From the NCBI RefSeq assembly GCF_036323735.1, contig NC_086025.1, positions 112,604,688 through 112,668,687 of the forward strand: a DNA stretch of 64,000 bases, in the 5' to 3' direction. The number at the start of each line of letters is the position of its first letter. Position 1 is the first letter of the stretch. Positions 54,235-64,000 of the stretch are shown one piece after another. The DNA is from Rattus norvegicus (Eukaryota; Chordata; Mammalia; Rodentia; Muridae). The notes beneath the pieces were generated by a model. It was not told where the DNA came from and did no database searches. It saw only the letters and a program-made list of their open reading frames with translations. A program made the translations under genes and the position numbers.

Positions 54235-54930
54235 GCTTCCTATATGCCAGGTCAGGGCGTAACACAGGAGCCAGTCTCACCCCAGAAGGATATTATTTTA
54301 CTGAACAATCTCTAAGGAAGGCGCCATATGGCCTCTAGTCCACCAATGAGAGAATAAAGACTTGCAAGGCCAGGGCTTACTCAAAGTTGTGTTTCCATTA
54401 GGATGTAGACAAGAGTCTTTTTACTGCCCGGTCCTCCCTCCTTGCCCCTGTGAGTCCTCACCCCCTCCCTAATCTCTGCCCCTCTCCCCGCCCCCAGCCT
54501 TCCTGTCTGCTGCTTCTCCGTCTCTGACTCTCAATGTGTCCTGCTCGGCCTGTGGCAGGAATCTGTCCACCTGCTGGATTGCTTTCTGAATTGTGCACAT
54601 GAGCCCTTCCACTCTTTCTATCCACAGCCTTCCTTGTCCTGGGCTCTTGTCTTGACACCACCCTAAGGCCTTGGAGAGGCCTTTCGTGTCTGTCTGCAGA
54701 CAGACAAGGATTCCAAGACTGGGGCCTGCCCCAGGGCCCCAAGGGTCCCCAGTACCTCCCCACCACCTATGGCTTCAGGTCCTCTGACTCTTGGTGAGGG
54801 CCTTGCATTTTGCTGCTAATGCCTGGTTCTGCCACAGCAGTGCTAGCCCAGTAGATCACTGAGTAATGCTATCTTTCCAACTGAGTGACCTCCCTCTGCC
54901 CTCTGAGAAATGAATTCACATTCTCTCTCT
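54235..54930. other. Upstream intergenic stretch, unique
   Basis: No gene recognised; GC-rich unique sequence. Confidence 0.4.
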
Positions 54931-54952
54931 CCCTTCCTCTCTCTCCCTCTCT

Positions 54953-55088
54953 TTCTCTGAGACAGAGTCTCATTACTATGAAGTCCTGGCTGTCCTGGAA
55001 CTTACTACGCAGACCAGGCTGGTCTTGAACTCAGATCCACCTGCTTCTGACTCCCCAGGGTTGGTATTAAAGGTGTGTGCCACCACTG
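54953..55088 (-). mobile_element. B1 SINE
   Basis: CTCTGAGACAGAGTCTCATT, CAGACCAGGCTGGTCTTGAA and TATTAAAGGTGTGTGCCACC. Confidence 0.88.
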
Positions 55089-55689
55089 TCTAAGATGAAT
55101 TTTCTTTTTAAATGTGCCCACAAATCCACTGAATATGAAGCCTCAGGAGGTCAGCAGCGCCAGCCTGAGATAGATTGGAGGCCCAGCATTCAAACTCTGC
55201 TTTTGTGGGTCATTTGTGCCACAGCAGAATGGGACTTAGGGGGCGGGTATCCTTAGAAACAGTCCAAAGGAGGGGCTTCATGCGATGTAGCCAAGGCATC
55301 GTAGGTGAGACTTGCCTTCTATTAGAGGTGTGTTCAAGGGTCCTGTTGACCACCACCAGTGAGCTCACCTTGCACACCTCTCTAGTAAGAACGATTCCCA
55401 CTCTTGGCACATAATAGATATTGCAGAAGCATTAAGTGCAAGAATTGGACGATAGTCAGAGGGACAGCCACTAAGGAGGGGCCTTGCAGGGCATCTCCAA
55501 AGGTATAGCTTCTACGCTCGAGACCTCCTGTGAAGCCTTACCCAGTGACAGCCAGAGTCCTTGTTTCAATGCAGCTCAGAACACACCAGCCCTTGCTCCA
55601 AACTTTGGTAGACCCTGACATCTTCCCTTCCTTTGACTCCACAGCTGGGCTCCAGACCCTAAGTATTTGACTTCCACTCCCTCATCTCC

Positions 55690-55860
55690 CTGGCTCTCTC
55701 TGCTCCAGCCCCACTGGCGTTCTGCCTGTTCCTAAGCTCGGCAACACATTCCCTCTTGAGGCCTTGGCATGTGTTGATCTCTGTCTGGAACATTCTTCTA
55801 TGAAATGTTCCTCTTTCTTTCCCTCAGAATCTTAGTTCGGTGTCACACTGTTGTTGCGGG
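55690..55860. mobile_element. L2 LINE 3' end fossil
   Basis: CCCCACTGGCGTTCTGCCTG, TTGAGGCCTTGGCATGTGTTG, CTGGAACATTCTTCTATGAA, shown in parts, and TTCGGTGTCACAC follow the L2 3' consensus. Strand left open. Confidence 0.65.
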
Positions 55861-55894
55861 GGTGTCTCCTCACTCTTCGCCTTCTCCACTACCT

Positions 55895-56005
55895 TCTTCT
55901 TGACAGGGTCGGGCACTTACTCTGTAGTCCAGGCTGGCCTCAAACTTGAGATCCTCCTACCTCAGCCTTGGAGTACTGAGATCATAGGCACATGCTATCA
56001 CATCT
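55895..56005 (-). mobile_element. B1 SINE, diverged
   Basis: ACTCTGTAGTCCAGGCTGGCC, shown in part, then CTACCTCAGCCTTGGAGTAC and ATCATAGGCACATGC. Confidence 0.7.
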
Positions 56006-56869
56006 ACGGAGATCCTGTTTCTCCCACTATCCTGCTTCACACACCACAGAGCTTAAGACACCGTGATCTTAGCCCATAGGTCCGTCTATTGTCCCTGTCC
56101 CTCATGTGAACATTAGATTTGTGAAGGCAAAGGCAGTGCCCTTGTCCACTGTAGCCCCTGGGCTGGAACAGTGTAGAGGACACAGCCAGTACTCCATCAG
56201 TGTTTGAGGGAGGGAGGAGACTGAAGGAAAGAGTGGGAATGGGGCAAGAAGGCATAGATAAGGGAGGAGGGGAGAGGAGAGAAAAGGACTTTTTAGTGTC
56301 CCTTGCTCTGTTATCAGATGTGGCTTCTAGATGTCTGAGCACCAAGACTACTGCACAGAAGGTGGGTAGAAAGAGCTGCACTGTGGGTAAAGGAATTCAG
56401 TTAGATTTGAAGAACTTTCTAAAACAGTGCAAAGATGGGAGGAACTTTGTCAGGGAGAAATACGTTTCCTGTCAGCAAGATGTCCGGAAGCCCAACAGCC
56501 TTGGAGCTCTGGGTGGGACCAGCTATGGGGCCTGAACCCAGGAGATGTAAGGAATTGGGGGGTTCCCCAGAAGTTGGGGCAGGTGAGGCCCTGGAACTTG
56601 AAGGCCCTTATGGCTCATCCGGCCAGGCCTAGGCAGGTAGAAGCCCGTCTGTGGCTCATCCCCAGGCCAGAACTGCTGGGATTTGGCCAAGCGGCCATGT
56701 TGAGAGTCTGGTCCTGACTCTACAAAGCTGGGCTGGGGCAACACAGGAAGTCCCACTGCTCTCTAGCTCCATAGGCCCCTCCAGCTCTAGCCTCTCCTCA
56801 CCTCCCACAGTGGCCTCAGGCCCCTGTGCCCGCGCCCATGGGGTTAAATCTCTCCCTGTCTCTCTCTGC

Positions 56870-57000
56870 TCCAAGTTGTTTTCCAAGCGAGGCAGAGAAT
56901 GGTTCTCTTGTTACCAACATGGCTTCTGGGCATTGGGTAATGCGCTCCCTCTTCTCCCTGCCCCTGTCACAAAGGGACCTTTTGTTCCTCTCCCGGCCCC
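56870..57000. promoter_or_regulatory. Candidate distal enhancer with palindromic SoxE site
   Basis: ACAAAG (56969-56974), a 4-bp spacer and CTTTTGT (56979-56985) form a facing SOX pair with the spacing typical of SOX9/SOX10 dimers. TCTTGTTACC is about 60 bp upstream. Unique sequence about 46.5 kb upstream of the Sox10 start. Confidence 0.45.
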
Positions 57001-57109
57001 TCTCTCCGGCTCTTCTCTGCCCCCCACCCACCCCAAGTCCCTCCTCCCCACGCCTCCTGCCCTACTCTGTGTGCACCCCTGGGCTGTGAGGAGTGACCGT
57101 GGCCTGGCC

Positions 57110-57230
57110 GTGGTGCCCTCCCTCTCCCAAGGCGCCTTGGGAGGAGAAAGGGCCTTGGCGGACGCGGCGGCCATTTTGAAAACTGTCCTTCTAGGCTGTC
57201 CGCGGCTCCTCTGAGGTTGCCAGGATTGAG
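57110..57230. promoter_or_regulatory. CpG-rich palindrome plus YY1-like site
   Basis: A perfect 20-bp palindrome (57124-57143, centre AAGGCGCCTT) is followed 26 bp later by GCGGCCATTTTG (57166-57177), which on the other strand is a YY1-like CAAAATGGCCGC. CpGs are dense (GGACGCGGCGGCC). Resembles a regulatory element or minor promoter; no exon is recognised beside it. Confidence 0.4.
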
Positions 57231-57684
57231 GAAGCCACTCCGGGAGAGCCTTGGGGTTGATGTCCTGTGGCCTACTTTCTGTCTCCAGGCTGAAATGGGA
57301 CCTTCCTCTCCCAAGCTCCCAGCCCAGGCTGTGTCTCTACACTGAGACAAGACACCTTTCAGCTAGCCATCTTAAATCTACACGGCAGCTTCCTGAGGTG
57401 AGGAAGTTGCTGTCGTGGGAGGTGGAGACCAGGGCTCAAAGGGTAAATGTTGTGAGACCTCTGTGAGCAGGTGCTGCAGTTGGGGCCAAGTCACAGGCGT
57501 TACACAGCAGACCCCTCCAGAGAGGACCAAAATCAACTCACCAGAACTTTATAAAATAAAACAGTGTGTCTGAGATGGGATGTCAGGAAGCCAGTCAGAC
57601 AATGAAGCGTCTGCTCTCTGGAAAGTTTTTGCCACCATCCCCTCCCACAGTCACCCTTCGGAACAGTCAGGGAAGGACTGATGA

Positions 57685-57765
57685 TATCATTTTTTTAAAT
57701 GAGGAAACTGAGTCACAGGGAAGCTACACAATCGACTCTTAGAGCTCACCCCACTGACTCCAGTC
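57685..57765 (-). mobile_element. MIR SINE fossil
   Basis: AAATGAGGAAACTGAGTCAC then AGGGAAGCTACACAATC is MIR core in minus orientation. Confidence 0.7.
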
Positions 57766-57769
57766 CACT

Positions 57770-58430
57770 TGCTTTGCCTTGCCCATCCCAAAAGGGCCCA
57801 GAGTCTGGAAGGAGAAACATTTAGGCAGCTCACAGTCACCTGGCCATGTCTAAAGTCACAGAAGCCACCACTCTGAGGAGGCCGGGCTCAGCCACAGAAC
57901 AATCAGTGACCCTCCATCTTACCCATAGCACATTCACAGGCTGGGAGTATGTGTGTGTCCGTCCTAGGAAGGCAGAGGGAGAGTGAGGAGAGACTCTGTG
58001 TTGAACAATGCCCCCTCCCACACATACAACCCAACCCCCACCCCACCCCTCATCCCCCACCCCTGGCTGGCCCTCAAAGAGGAAAGAGATATCTCAAATG
58101 CAGCCAGTGAGGGTGCCTGGACACACTGATGGCTCCTACTTCTGTCTGCAGTAGAGGGAGAAAGACTTCCTGGAGGAGGTGACCACGATCAGATCTAAGT
58201 GAGGGGGTTTAGAGGTCAGGAACATGGAGAAGTTGACGCTGGGGAGAGGCAGGAAAGGAGATGGTGAATGGCGTGTGGGAGGGAGGGGTCAGCACTGTGC
58301 CTGTGTGCCGTAGTGGAGTGTTGCAGAGAAAATGAGAGGGCAGAGATGAGTTGCCATGTGAGTCCAGAGGATCCATGGTGGCCCCTGAGGAGACACATGG
58401 ACCTTGAGGGCACAAGAGTACTTACTTGCT
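57770..58430. other. Upstream intergenic stretch, unique
   Basis: No gene or clear repeat recognised. Confidence 0.4.
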
Positions 58431-58439
58431 TATTGATTG

Positions 58440-58567
58440 ATTGATGAGTCTATGTAGCCTCAGCTGCCCTGGAACTCTCTCTATAGACCAGGCTGGCCTC
58501 TAGCTCACAGAGACCCGTTTGCCCCTGCTTCCTGAGTACCGGGATCAAAGGTGTGCGCCACTAAGTT
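58440..58567 (-). mobile_element. B1 SINE, diverged
   Basis: TATAGACCAGGCTGGCCTCT, CTTCCTGAGTACCGGGATCA and AAAGGTGTGCGCCACTAAG. Confidence 0.85.
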
Positions 58568-58689
58568 TAACTACTCACTGAGCTTAAAGAATCATATTCA
58601 TTTTGTGTTCTAGAAAGATCTCTGCCCTGTGGGCTAGGTCCATGCCAGCCTGGCTCTTGTTGGGATTCCAGTACTTAGGCCAGTGCCCA

Positions 58690-58880
58690 GCATAGAGCAA
58701 AGGTTTTAAATCAGTGTGTGGTACAGGCAGGACCCATTGAGGCAACGACTCTGTCTAGCTGGGGCACCGAGGCCTCAGTCTCTTCATGGGTAAAATGGGG
58801 TGACAGTGCCTGCCTTGAAGGCATGTTGCAGTGGTTAGAGGTTTATCTCCGTGTCCTGTGTATGGCCTGTACCCCTCAAA
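58690..58880 (+). mobile_element. MIR SINE fossil
   Basis: GAGGCCTCAGTCTCTTCATG then GGTAAAATGGGGTGACAGTG is the MIR core; flanking boundaries are loose. Confidence 0.6.
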
Positions 58881-58989
58881 TCGTATGGGGTGTTCTTTGG
58901 GGGATGTGGAGACAGGGACCCTGATTAGGGGTTGATCAGTGACAGAGATCATGACAACAATTATGACTACTAAGAAGTAAGCTTTTTTT

Positions 58990-59149
58990 GGGGCTGGAGA
59001 GATGGCTCAGCGGTTAAGAGCACCAACTGCTCTTCCAGAGGTCCTGAGTTCAATTCCCAGCAACCACATGGTGGCTCACAACCATCTGTAATGAGATCTG
59101 ATGCCCTCTTCTGGTGTGTCTGAAGACAAATACAGTGTACGCATATACA

Positions 59150-59185
<36 letters not shown>

Positions 59186-59215
59186 ATCTTTTAAAAAAAA
59201 AGAAAAAAAAAGAAG
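58990..59215 (+). mobile_element. B2 SINE, well preserved
   Basis: GGGGCTGGAGAGATGGCTCA through CACATGGTGGCTCACAACC and GGTGTGTCTGAAGACAAATA to an (AAAT)n tail (59150-59190). AAGAAGTAAGC at both ends is the target-site duplication. Confidence 0.96.
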
Positions 59216-60148
59216 TAAGCTTTTTCATTAGCCCCCTAAACAAGCAATGAAGGCTTTCTTTTCCTGCTATGTCAGGAAAATGAGGCTCAAGGAGGAACTC
59301 TGACTTGTCCAAGGTGCATCCACCTCTGAGTGGTGGACGGGGTTCACTGGATGCTGGCTCTTGTCACCATGGTGATAAGGATGCGTGAGAGAGGAAGAGC
59401 AGACAGTGGACCAGATGATGTGCAGCAGGGGCAGGGGGCAGACGTAACACTGGGAAGGTAGCAAGAACACCCTAACCCCACTGTTTCTGGTAGAGGATAA
59501 TTCTATCTTATAGCAGGGCTTAGCAGGACAGACAGGTTTGAATGCCGTGAACATGTATGTGAGGAGAGGCTATGAGGTCTGAGGTCTCACAGAGCAAGCT
59601 TGAGGCTGGGAAAAGAGTCGGGCAAGATGAAGGCTCCCCATCCTAAGGTAGGAAGAGGGAGACGTGTGAGAAGGGTGCAGGTCCCTTGGGGCATGGAAAA
59701 AAGGAGGGAAGGATGCCGCTGGCTAGCTACACTTCCACTGGAGATCAGAGAGGTCAGGTGGCCAGCAAGATGGCCCAGAAATACAGGGAAAGAGCTTCAA
59801 AGAAAAAGGCCTGGGTGGTGGACCTTCCCCAGAGCAGAGATGGGTATATTTTGGAAAGAGACTTGCTGATGGCATCTGGGGCAGTGCCAACTCTTGGGCA
59901 CAGGAGAGGGATGTACGACCACAGTCTAGGGGCATTGTTCTCTACAGAGAGAAAAGAGGGCGCGGAAGGAGAGAGGCTCACGGTGCAGGTGGGAGAGCTG
60001 ACCACCGAGTGGCTTGGAGGGGAAGGGAATTCTCCAGCAGGCAGGAGAGCCAGGGAGGGAGGGTCTGGAGACAGGAGCCATTTGTTGGTTGGAGAGGGGA
60101 GGCTGAAGGCTCCTGTTCAGCGCCTTTCACTCTGCAGTTGTAGTCAGG

Positions 60149-60212
60149 GTGCATAGAGCTTGGGGTGCGCTGAGAGCTGGGTGCATAGAGTTTGGGGTGC
60201 GCTGAGAGCTGG
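60149..60212. repeat. 32-bp tandem duplication
   Basis: Two adjacent copies (60149-60180 and 60181-60212) starting GTGCATAGAG and ending TGAGAGCTGG, with one mismatch. Confidence 0.92.
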
Positions 60213-60644
60213 TATCTCCAGGTCTAGAAAGGGGAGCAGCTAAGCTGTCTTTTTTTCTTTCTAGGTGCTAGCTGCATTCCTGGCCTGGAAGCGATGAGCC
60301 CGTCCTACCCCTGTGTCACTCTGGATGGTTTTGCAGAGGTGCCTCACCTGATCCTGGGTAGATGACATCACCCTACAGTGTGGGTATCAGTGGGAACAAG
60401 GGCTACGAAGCTCCAGAGGGGTTAGGTGATCCCCAATTACTCCCCCGCTTGTGTGTATGAACCCTCTTGCTCTTCCACTATGAGGCAGCAAGGCTGTCAC
60501 CTGCCATGACATGGAGCACATAGTAGGACTTCAAGCATGTTTGCCCTGTACTTGTCTGCTCTTGACTGACTTCAAAGCCCTGTCCCCTGATTGTCCATAC
60601 AGCCACCTTACTCAACAGAAATATTCCTGTTGGAGACAGACAGG

Positions 60645-60656
60645 GCCCCCTGCTGG
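60645..60656 (-). promoter_or_regulatory. CTCF core motif far upstream, minus orientation
   Basis: The minus strand reads CCAGCAGGGGGC, an exact match to the 12-base CTCF core. It sits in unique sequence about 50 kb upstream of the Sox10 start and is oriented toward Sox10, convergent with the motif at 8789. Confidence 0.65.
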
Positions 60657-60879
60657 TCTGAAGGGGATGGGGGAGGATTGATCTCCCCACTATCCAAACC
60701 AGACACTTTATCTCTAGGGAACCACCAGGCACCTCCCCAGACCACTCATACCTTCTGTCACAGACATCAATCATCCTTGCTGCTCAGTTCCCTTGACTGG
60801 AGCAGCAGGATGGGAGGCCTCTCTCAAGCTGCCAGTAGCAGGAGGATCTGGACCTGGGAATGTGTGGATGGGTAAGGGC

Positions 60880-61430
60880 TTGTTGAGTTAGGCTTACTTG
60901 CCCCAATTTTTGCTGGGTCCTTTCATGGCAGGCTGTAGGATCACCATATGACAAACAGGACACATCTGGCACAACTGCGAGGTGAGGCTGCTTCCCAGAA
61001 GACCCTGTGCTAGCCCATCTCTGTGGTGACTTGTTTCCAGGGGAGGCTGCCCTTGACAGCGCTCCCTTAGTGAAGAGGCGTCTGTACAGATCTATGCCCA
61101 AAGATGCTGTTGCAGCGTGCGTAAAAACAAAAGCAGGCTATGGCTTTAACATTCAGGAACAGAGGAGGGGGACTGGAGGCAGATCACCGTCACATAACAG
61201 GACGCAATGTGGCGGTAAAAATGACATTCATGCAGAGTTTTAGTGATGTGGGGAGAAGTGTCTTTGGTGTAAGCTTGTGTGAAAACCCAGGATAAGCAGA
61301 TATATGGATTCACATAGCTTCAACAAGGAGCAGTGAAGAAACCCAACGGAGTCCACTGCGTGAACTCAGCTGGATTGCAGCATATGTAGAAAGGAAACAG
61401 GGTGCGCTGGGAGAGAAAACAGGACAGGTG
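60880..61430. other. Upstream intergenic stretch, unique
   Basis: No gene, SINE or clear motif cluster recognised. Confidence 0.4.
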
Positions 61431-61735
61431 GAGGAGATGACTCAGTCAGCAAAGTGCTTGCTGTGCAGGTCTGAGGACATGAGTTCAATTCCCACTCCAG
61501 CACGAAAGAGGTGAACACAGGTGGATCATGCACTCATGGGAAGCCAGCCTAGAAAACTTGTCCTAGGCTGGTGAGAATCCCTGTCTCAGAAATAAGTCGG
61601 AGAGCGCCCAAGGACTGGCCCTGGGGGTTGTTCCGCAGCCACCGCCCGCATGCTTGTATGTGTGCATTACCTGGGGAAAGCAGGGAGAGTGTGTAAACAT
61701 GCTCGCACACATGAAATCATCTTTAAAATGTAATC
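61430..61735 (+). mobile_element. B2/B3-like SINE, old, loose boundaries
   Basis: GGAGGAGATGACTCAGTCAG, AAGTGCTTGCTGTGCAGGTC and GACATGAGTTCAATTCCCAC. The 3' part is unclear. Confidence 0.5.
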
Positions 61736-61825
61736 GAAAGCTGGAGAGATGCTTCTGTGTTGTAGAAATATTTAATCCCAATCTGGGGTTTTTACCTGCC
61801 TTTGACCACTTTGTTTTTGGATAGT

Positions 61826-61930
61826 GTTTTGTTTTGTTTTTCTTTTCTTTTTTTCCGGAGCTGGGGACCGAACCCAGGGCCTTGCATTTACTAGGCAAGC
61901 GCTCTACCACTGAGCTAAATCCCCAACCCC
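61826..61930 (-). mobile_element. ID SINE
   Basis: Minus-strand ID body (CCGGAGCTGGGGACCGAAC to AAATCCCCAACCCC) after a (TTTTG)n/T-rich run. Confidence 0.93.
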
Positions 61931-62340
61931 CATCTTTATGTTTGTAATAAGCCTTAATTAGCACTAGAGTCGGGCAGGTATTTAACCTCTACGTTATGTC
62001 TATATTTTTGCCAATATTTTTATTATGTAATTTGTCATGTTTTGTCTGGGCTGCTCTTAACTCCAATTAGCCAATCCCCTTGGCCATCTTTTTAAAGATT
62101 TTTTTAACCTGTGGTGGCTATTTTTTTAATTTATCTTACTTGTGAGGGGATTCTATTTACAGTTAGACCCAGCCTCTGTAAGAATTTTGTAAAGACTTCT
62201 GCAGAACCCTGTCTGTGATTAAGTATTTGCTGCTCTTGCAGAAGACCAGAGTTATTCCAATTCTGGGGGATCTGATCCCTATCTTCTGGCCTCCTCAGAC
62301 ACCCACATGCACATGCATAGACACACAGACACACAAACAT
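61931..62340. other. AT-rich unassigned stretch
   Basis: AT-rich compared with its surroundings (TTATTATGTAATTTGTCATG). It may be an old LTR or LINE remnant, but I cannot name a family. Confidence 0.3.
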
Positions 62341-62342
62341 CT

Positions 62343-62520
62343 TTCTGAAAGATTTATTTATGCATAGGGGTGCTCTATTTGCATGTGTGCCTGCATGTCA
62401 GAATTGGGCATCGAATCCATCACAGATGGCCATGAGTGACCATGTGGGTGCTGGGAATTGAACTCAGGACCTCTGGAAGGGCAGTCATTGCTCTTAACTG
62501 CTGAGCCATCTCTCCACCCA
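62343..62520 (-). mobile_element. B2-type SINE
   Basis: AAGATTTATTTATGCATAGG, GTGGGTGCTGGGAATTGAAC and TGAGCCATCTCTCCACCC in minus orientation. Confidence 0.9.
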
Positions 62521-62522
62521 TG

Positions 62523-62525
<3 letters not shown>

Positions 62526-62563
<38 letters not shown>

Positions 62564-62658
62564 TGTGGGGGTGTGTGTATGTGTGTGCGTGTGTATGTAT
62601 GTGGATGTGTGTGTGTGGTTGTGTGTGGATGTGTATAATATATATATATATATATATT
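62526..62658. repeat. (CA)n, (GT)n-rich and (TA)n compound microsatellite
   Basis: About 18 CA units, then GT-rich imperfect DNA with GTGGATGTGT words, then about ten TA units near 62638-62657. Confidence 0.95.
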
Positions 62659-62734
62659 TTTAAAATATCTGGAAAGACAACAGAAGAAAATGGACCTTGT
62701 TATTCTTGGGGAGCGGAGGGTGGGACTTAATACC

Positions 62735-62878
62735 TTATTTACTGACATAGAGTCTCACTGTGTAGCTCTTCTGGCCAGCCTGGAGCTCTAGGTAGACCAG
62801 GCTGACTTTGACCTTATGGCAATCCTCCTGGCTTTGCCTCCTGGGTGCTAGGGTGACAGTTGTGTCACCCTGCTTAGT
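62735..62878 (-). mobile_element. B1-like SINE, diverged
   Basis: ATAGAGTCTCACTGTGTAGC, GGTAGACCAGGCTGACTTTG and TGCTAGGGTGACAGTTGTGT. Confidence 0.65.
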
Positions 62879-62914
62879 TGAGTTTATGTATTTTTATTAC
62901 ATTTTACATTATGT

Positions 62915-63055
62915 GTGTGGATACGTGTGGATGTGTGTGTGTATGTTTGTGTATGTGTGTGTGTGTGTTTTGGGGGGTGTGTTTGGGTGTGTGTGTGTGT
63001 GTGGATGTGTGTAGGTGTATGCAGATGTGTGTGGATATGTGCAGATGTGTCTTAC
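62915..63055. repeat. Imperfect (GT)n/(GTGTGGAT)n
   Basis: About 140 bp of GT-rich sequence with GTGTGGATRTGT and GCAGATGTGT variants. Confidence 0.9.
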
Positions 63056-63479
63056 TTGTAGCCTGTAGGCCCCTTGAGAGTGATGAGCTTGGTCACTTCT
63101 CCTTTGCCTTCCTGGCACTAGTCTCAGCTGGCATATGCAATAGGAAGTCACAGGACCTGGTCATGTCTCTTAGCGTGGAAATCATACCTCATGTCCTCCC
63201 CACCCCCACCCTATGAGCTGGCCATTATCAGGACAATGTTGAGGGCTCAGTGGTCCAGAAGACAGACATGGCTGGCGTGGGACAGGCTCAGTGTGTGTAT
63301 GTGTTGGGGTAGGTGGCTGAGGCTAGATGAGACCTTGGCTGGCTCCCTCCTCAGACCCTGGCTTCTCCACATCCCTGTAGCCCATGGTGGTGGGGAATGA
63401 GTATCTGGGAGGTGGAGGACGTTGTGTACTGTATCTGGGACCTTGGCAGAGCAGACCCTGCCAGAGAAGACATCCCTGT

Positions 63480-63700
63480 GTCCCCACAGTGTGCAATGAC
63501 CTGAAGGTAATTAAAGGCCAGCAAGGACGCTCCCCTCCAAGGAGGATGGATGGGAAAGGGGAGGGGTCCCCTGGGGCTAAAAATGCTCAGATGCTGCCAC
63601 TGACAAGCTGAGCTACCCACAGCCCCCAGCACAATGCCGTCATTAACCCCTGACCCTGGCCCCTACTTAGCCACTTCCTCTGCAGGCGGAGGGAGGGCAG
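63480..63700. promoter_or_regulatory. Candidate far-upstream conserved element
   Basis: Unique block with GGTAATTAAAGG (63507-63518, homeodomain-like), GGCTAAAAATG (63573-63583, MEF2-like) and CACAATGCC (63630-63638, SOX-like) followed by GTCATTAAC. About 53 kb upstream of Sox10. Motif-based only. Confidence 0.35.
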
Positions 63701-64000
63701 GATTCCATCCTGATTCTCTTTTCAGTAAGGTTTGGAGGGGGTCACAGCTCTGTAGGCTCCTCTAGAGCTTGGGTCACAGGCTCTCTAGCTTCATAGCTGC
63801 TTAGAGTTTGAGCGGGAGAGGGCATCTCACACTTTGGTACCCGCAGGAGCATTCATGAGGCTGAGTCCTTCAAGCCAGAGCAGTATGAGAGGCAAGATTG
63901 GAAAAACTGGAAACAGAGACAGACAGGGAGGTCATAGAAGCTTTTCTTGTCCTTTCCATAGTCCATTCAAAGGCACGCAGAGAACAAGCCTACTGTGAAA
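63700..64000. other. Window end, unique
   Basis: No gene recognised. Pick1 is the next known gene on this side in mouse and human, but none of its coding sequence is seen here. Confidence 0.4.

Noticed and set aside
62000..64000. Possible first exon of Pick1
   Set aside because: Pick1 is the expected next gene, but no coding exon or promoter-type CpG island was recognised before the window end.

Overview
The window is mammalian genomic DNA from a muroid rodent, almost certainly rat. Fourteen ID SINEs (BC1/tRNA-Ala-derived, about 75 bp plus an A-tail) sit in it, many with clean target-site duplications, next to B1 and B2 SINEs, long microsatellites and worn L1M/L2/MIR fossils. High ID density is a rat hallmark. 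I recognise only one protein-coding gene: Sox10, on the minus strand at the left end.

Left part (about 1.0-10.4 kb): the Sox10 transcription unit. The coding sequence joins three exons, 9625-9198 (428 nt), 5175-4907 (269 nt) and 2784-2081 (704 nt). Together they give exactly 1401 nt, or 466 residues plus stop, the usual SOX10 length. A non-coding first exon ends at a GT donor at 10196 and is spliced to an acceptor before 9703. The 3' UTR runs to a poly(A) signal at 1061-1056. The long intron carries a near-perfect CTCF motif and an ID element.

Right part (about 10.4-64 kb): more than 53 kb of upstream DNA with no recognisable coding gene. In mouse and human the interval between Sox10 and the next gene (Pick1) holds a set of neural-crest and glial enhancers (the U/MCS elements), and this window should hold most of the rat counterparts. 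I could not align to other species, so I picked candidate elements by eye as islands of non-repetitive sequence with SoxE, M-box, TCF/LEF, YY1 and homeodomain-like motifs: about 11.95-12.1, 17.6, 19.3, 24.9, 36.85-37.1, 46.0, 53.1-53.4, 56.9-57.2 and 63.5-63.7 kb. The 36.85-37.1 kb block is the best candidate for the autoregulated U3/MCS4 enhancer. A plus-oriented CTCF motif at 8789 and a minus-oriented one at 60645 are convergent and bracket the Sox10 promoter with almost all of these candidates.

Between the candidates lie repeats. One ancient L1M fragment (sense on the minus strand, about 28.69-35.83 kb) is broken up by ID, B1 and B2 insertions and by a roughly 290-bp (CCCTCT)n array. Other notable tracts are a 250-bp polypyrimidine block (23.33-23.58 kb), a region of degenerate minisatellite and duplication (38.4-39.5 kb), and many (CA)n/(GA)n arrays. 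I found no CRISPR array, functional tRNA/rRNA gene, intact transposon or novel protein system. The interest here lies in the cis-regulatory architecture and repeat structure of the Sox10 locus.
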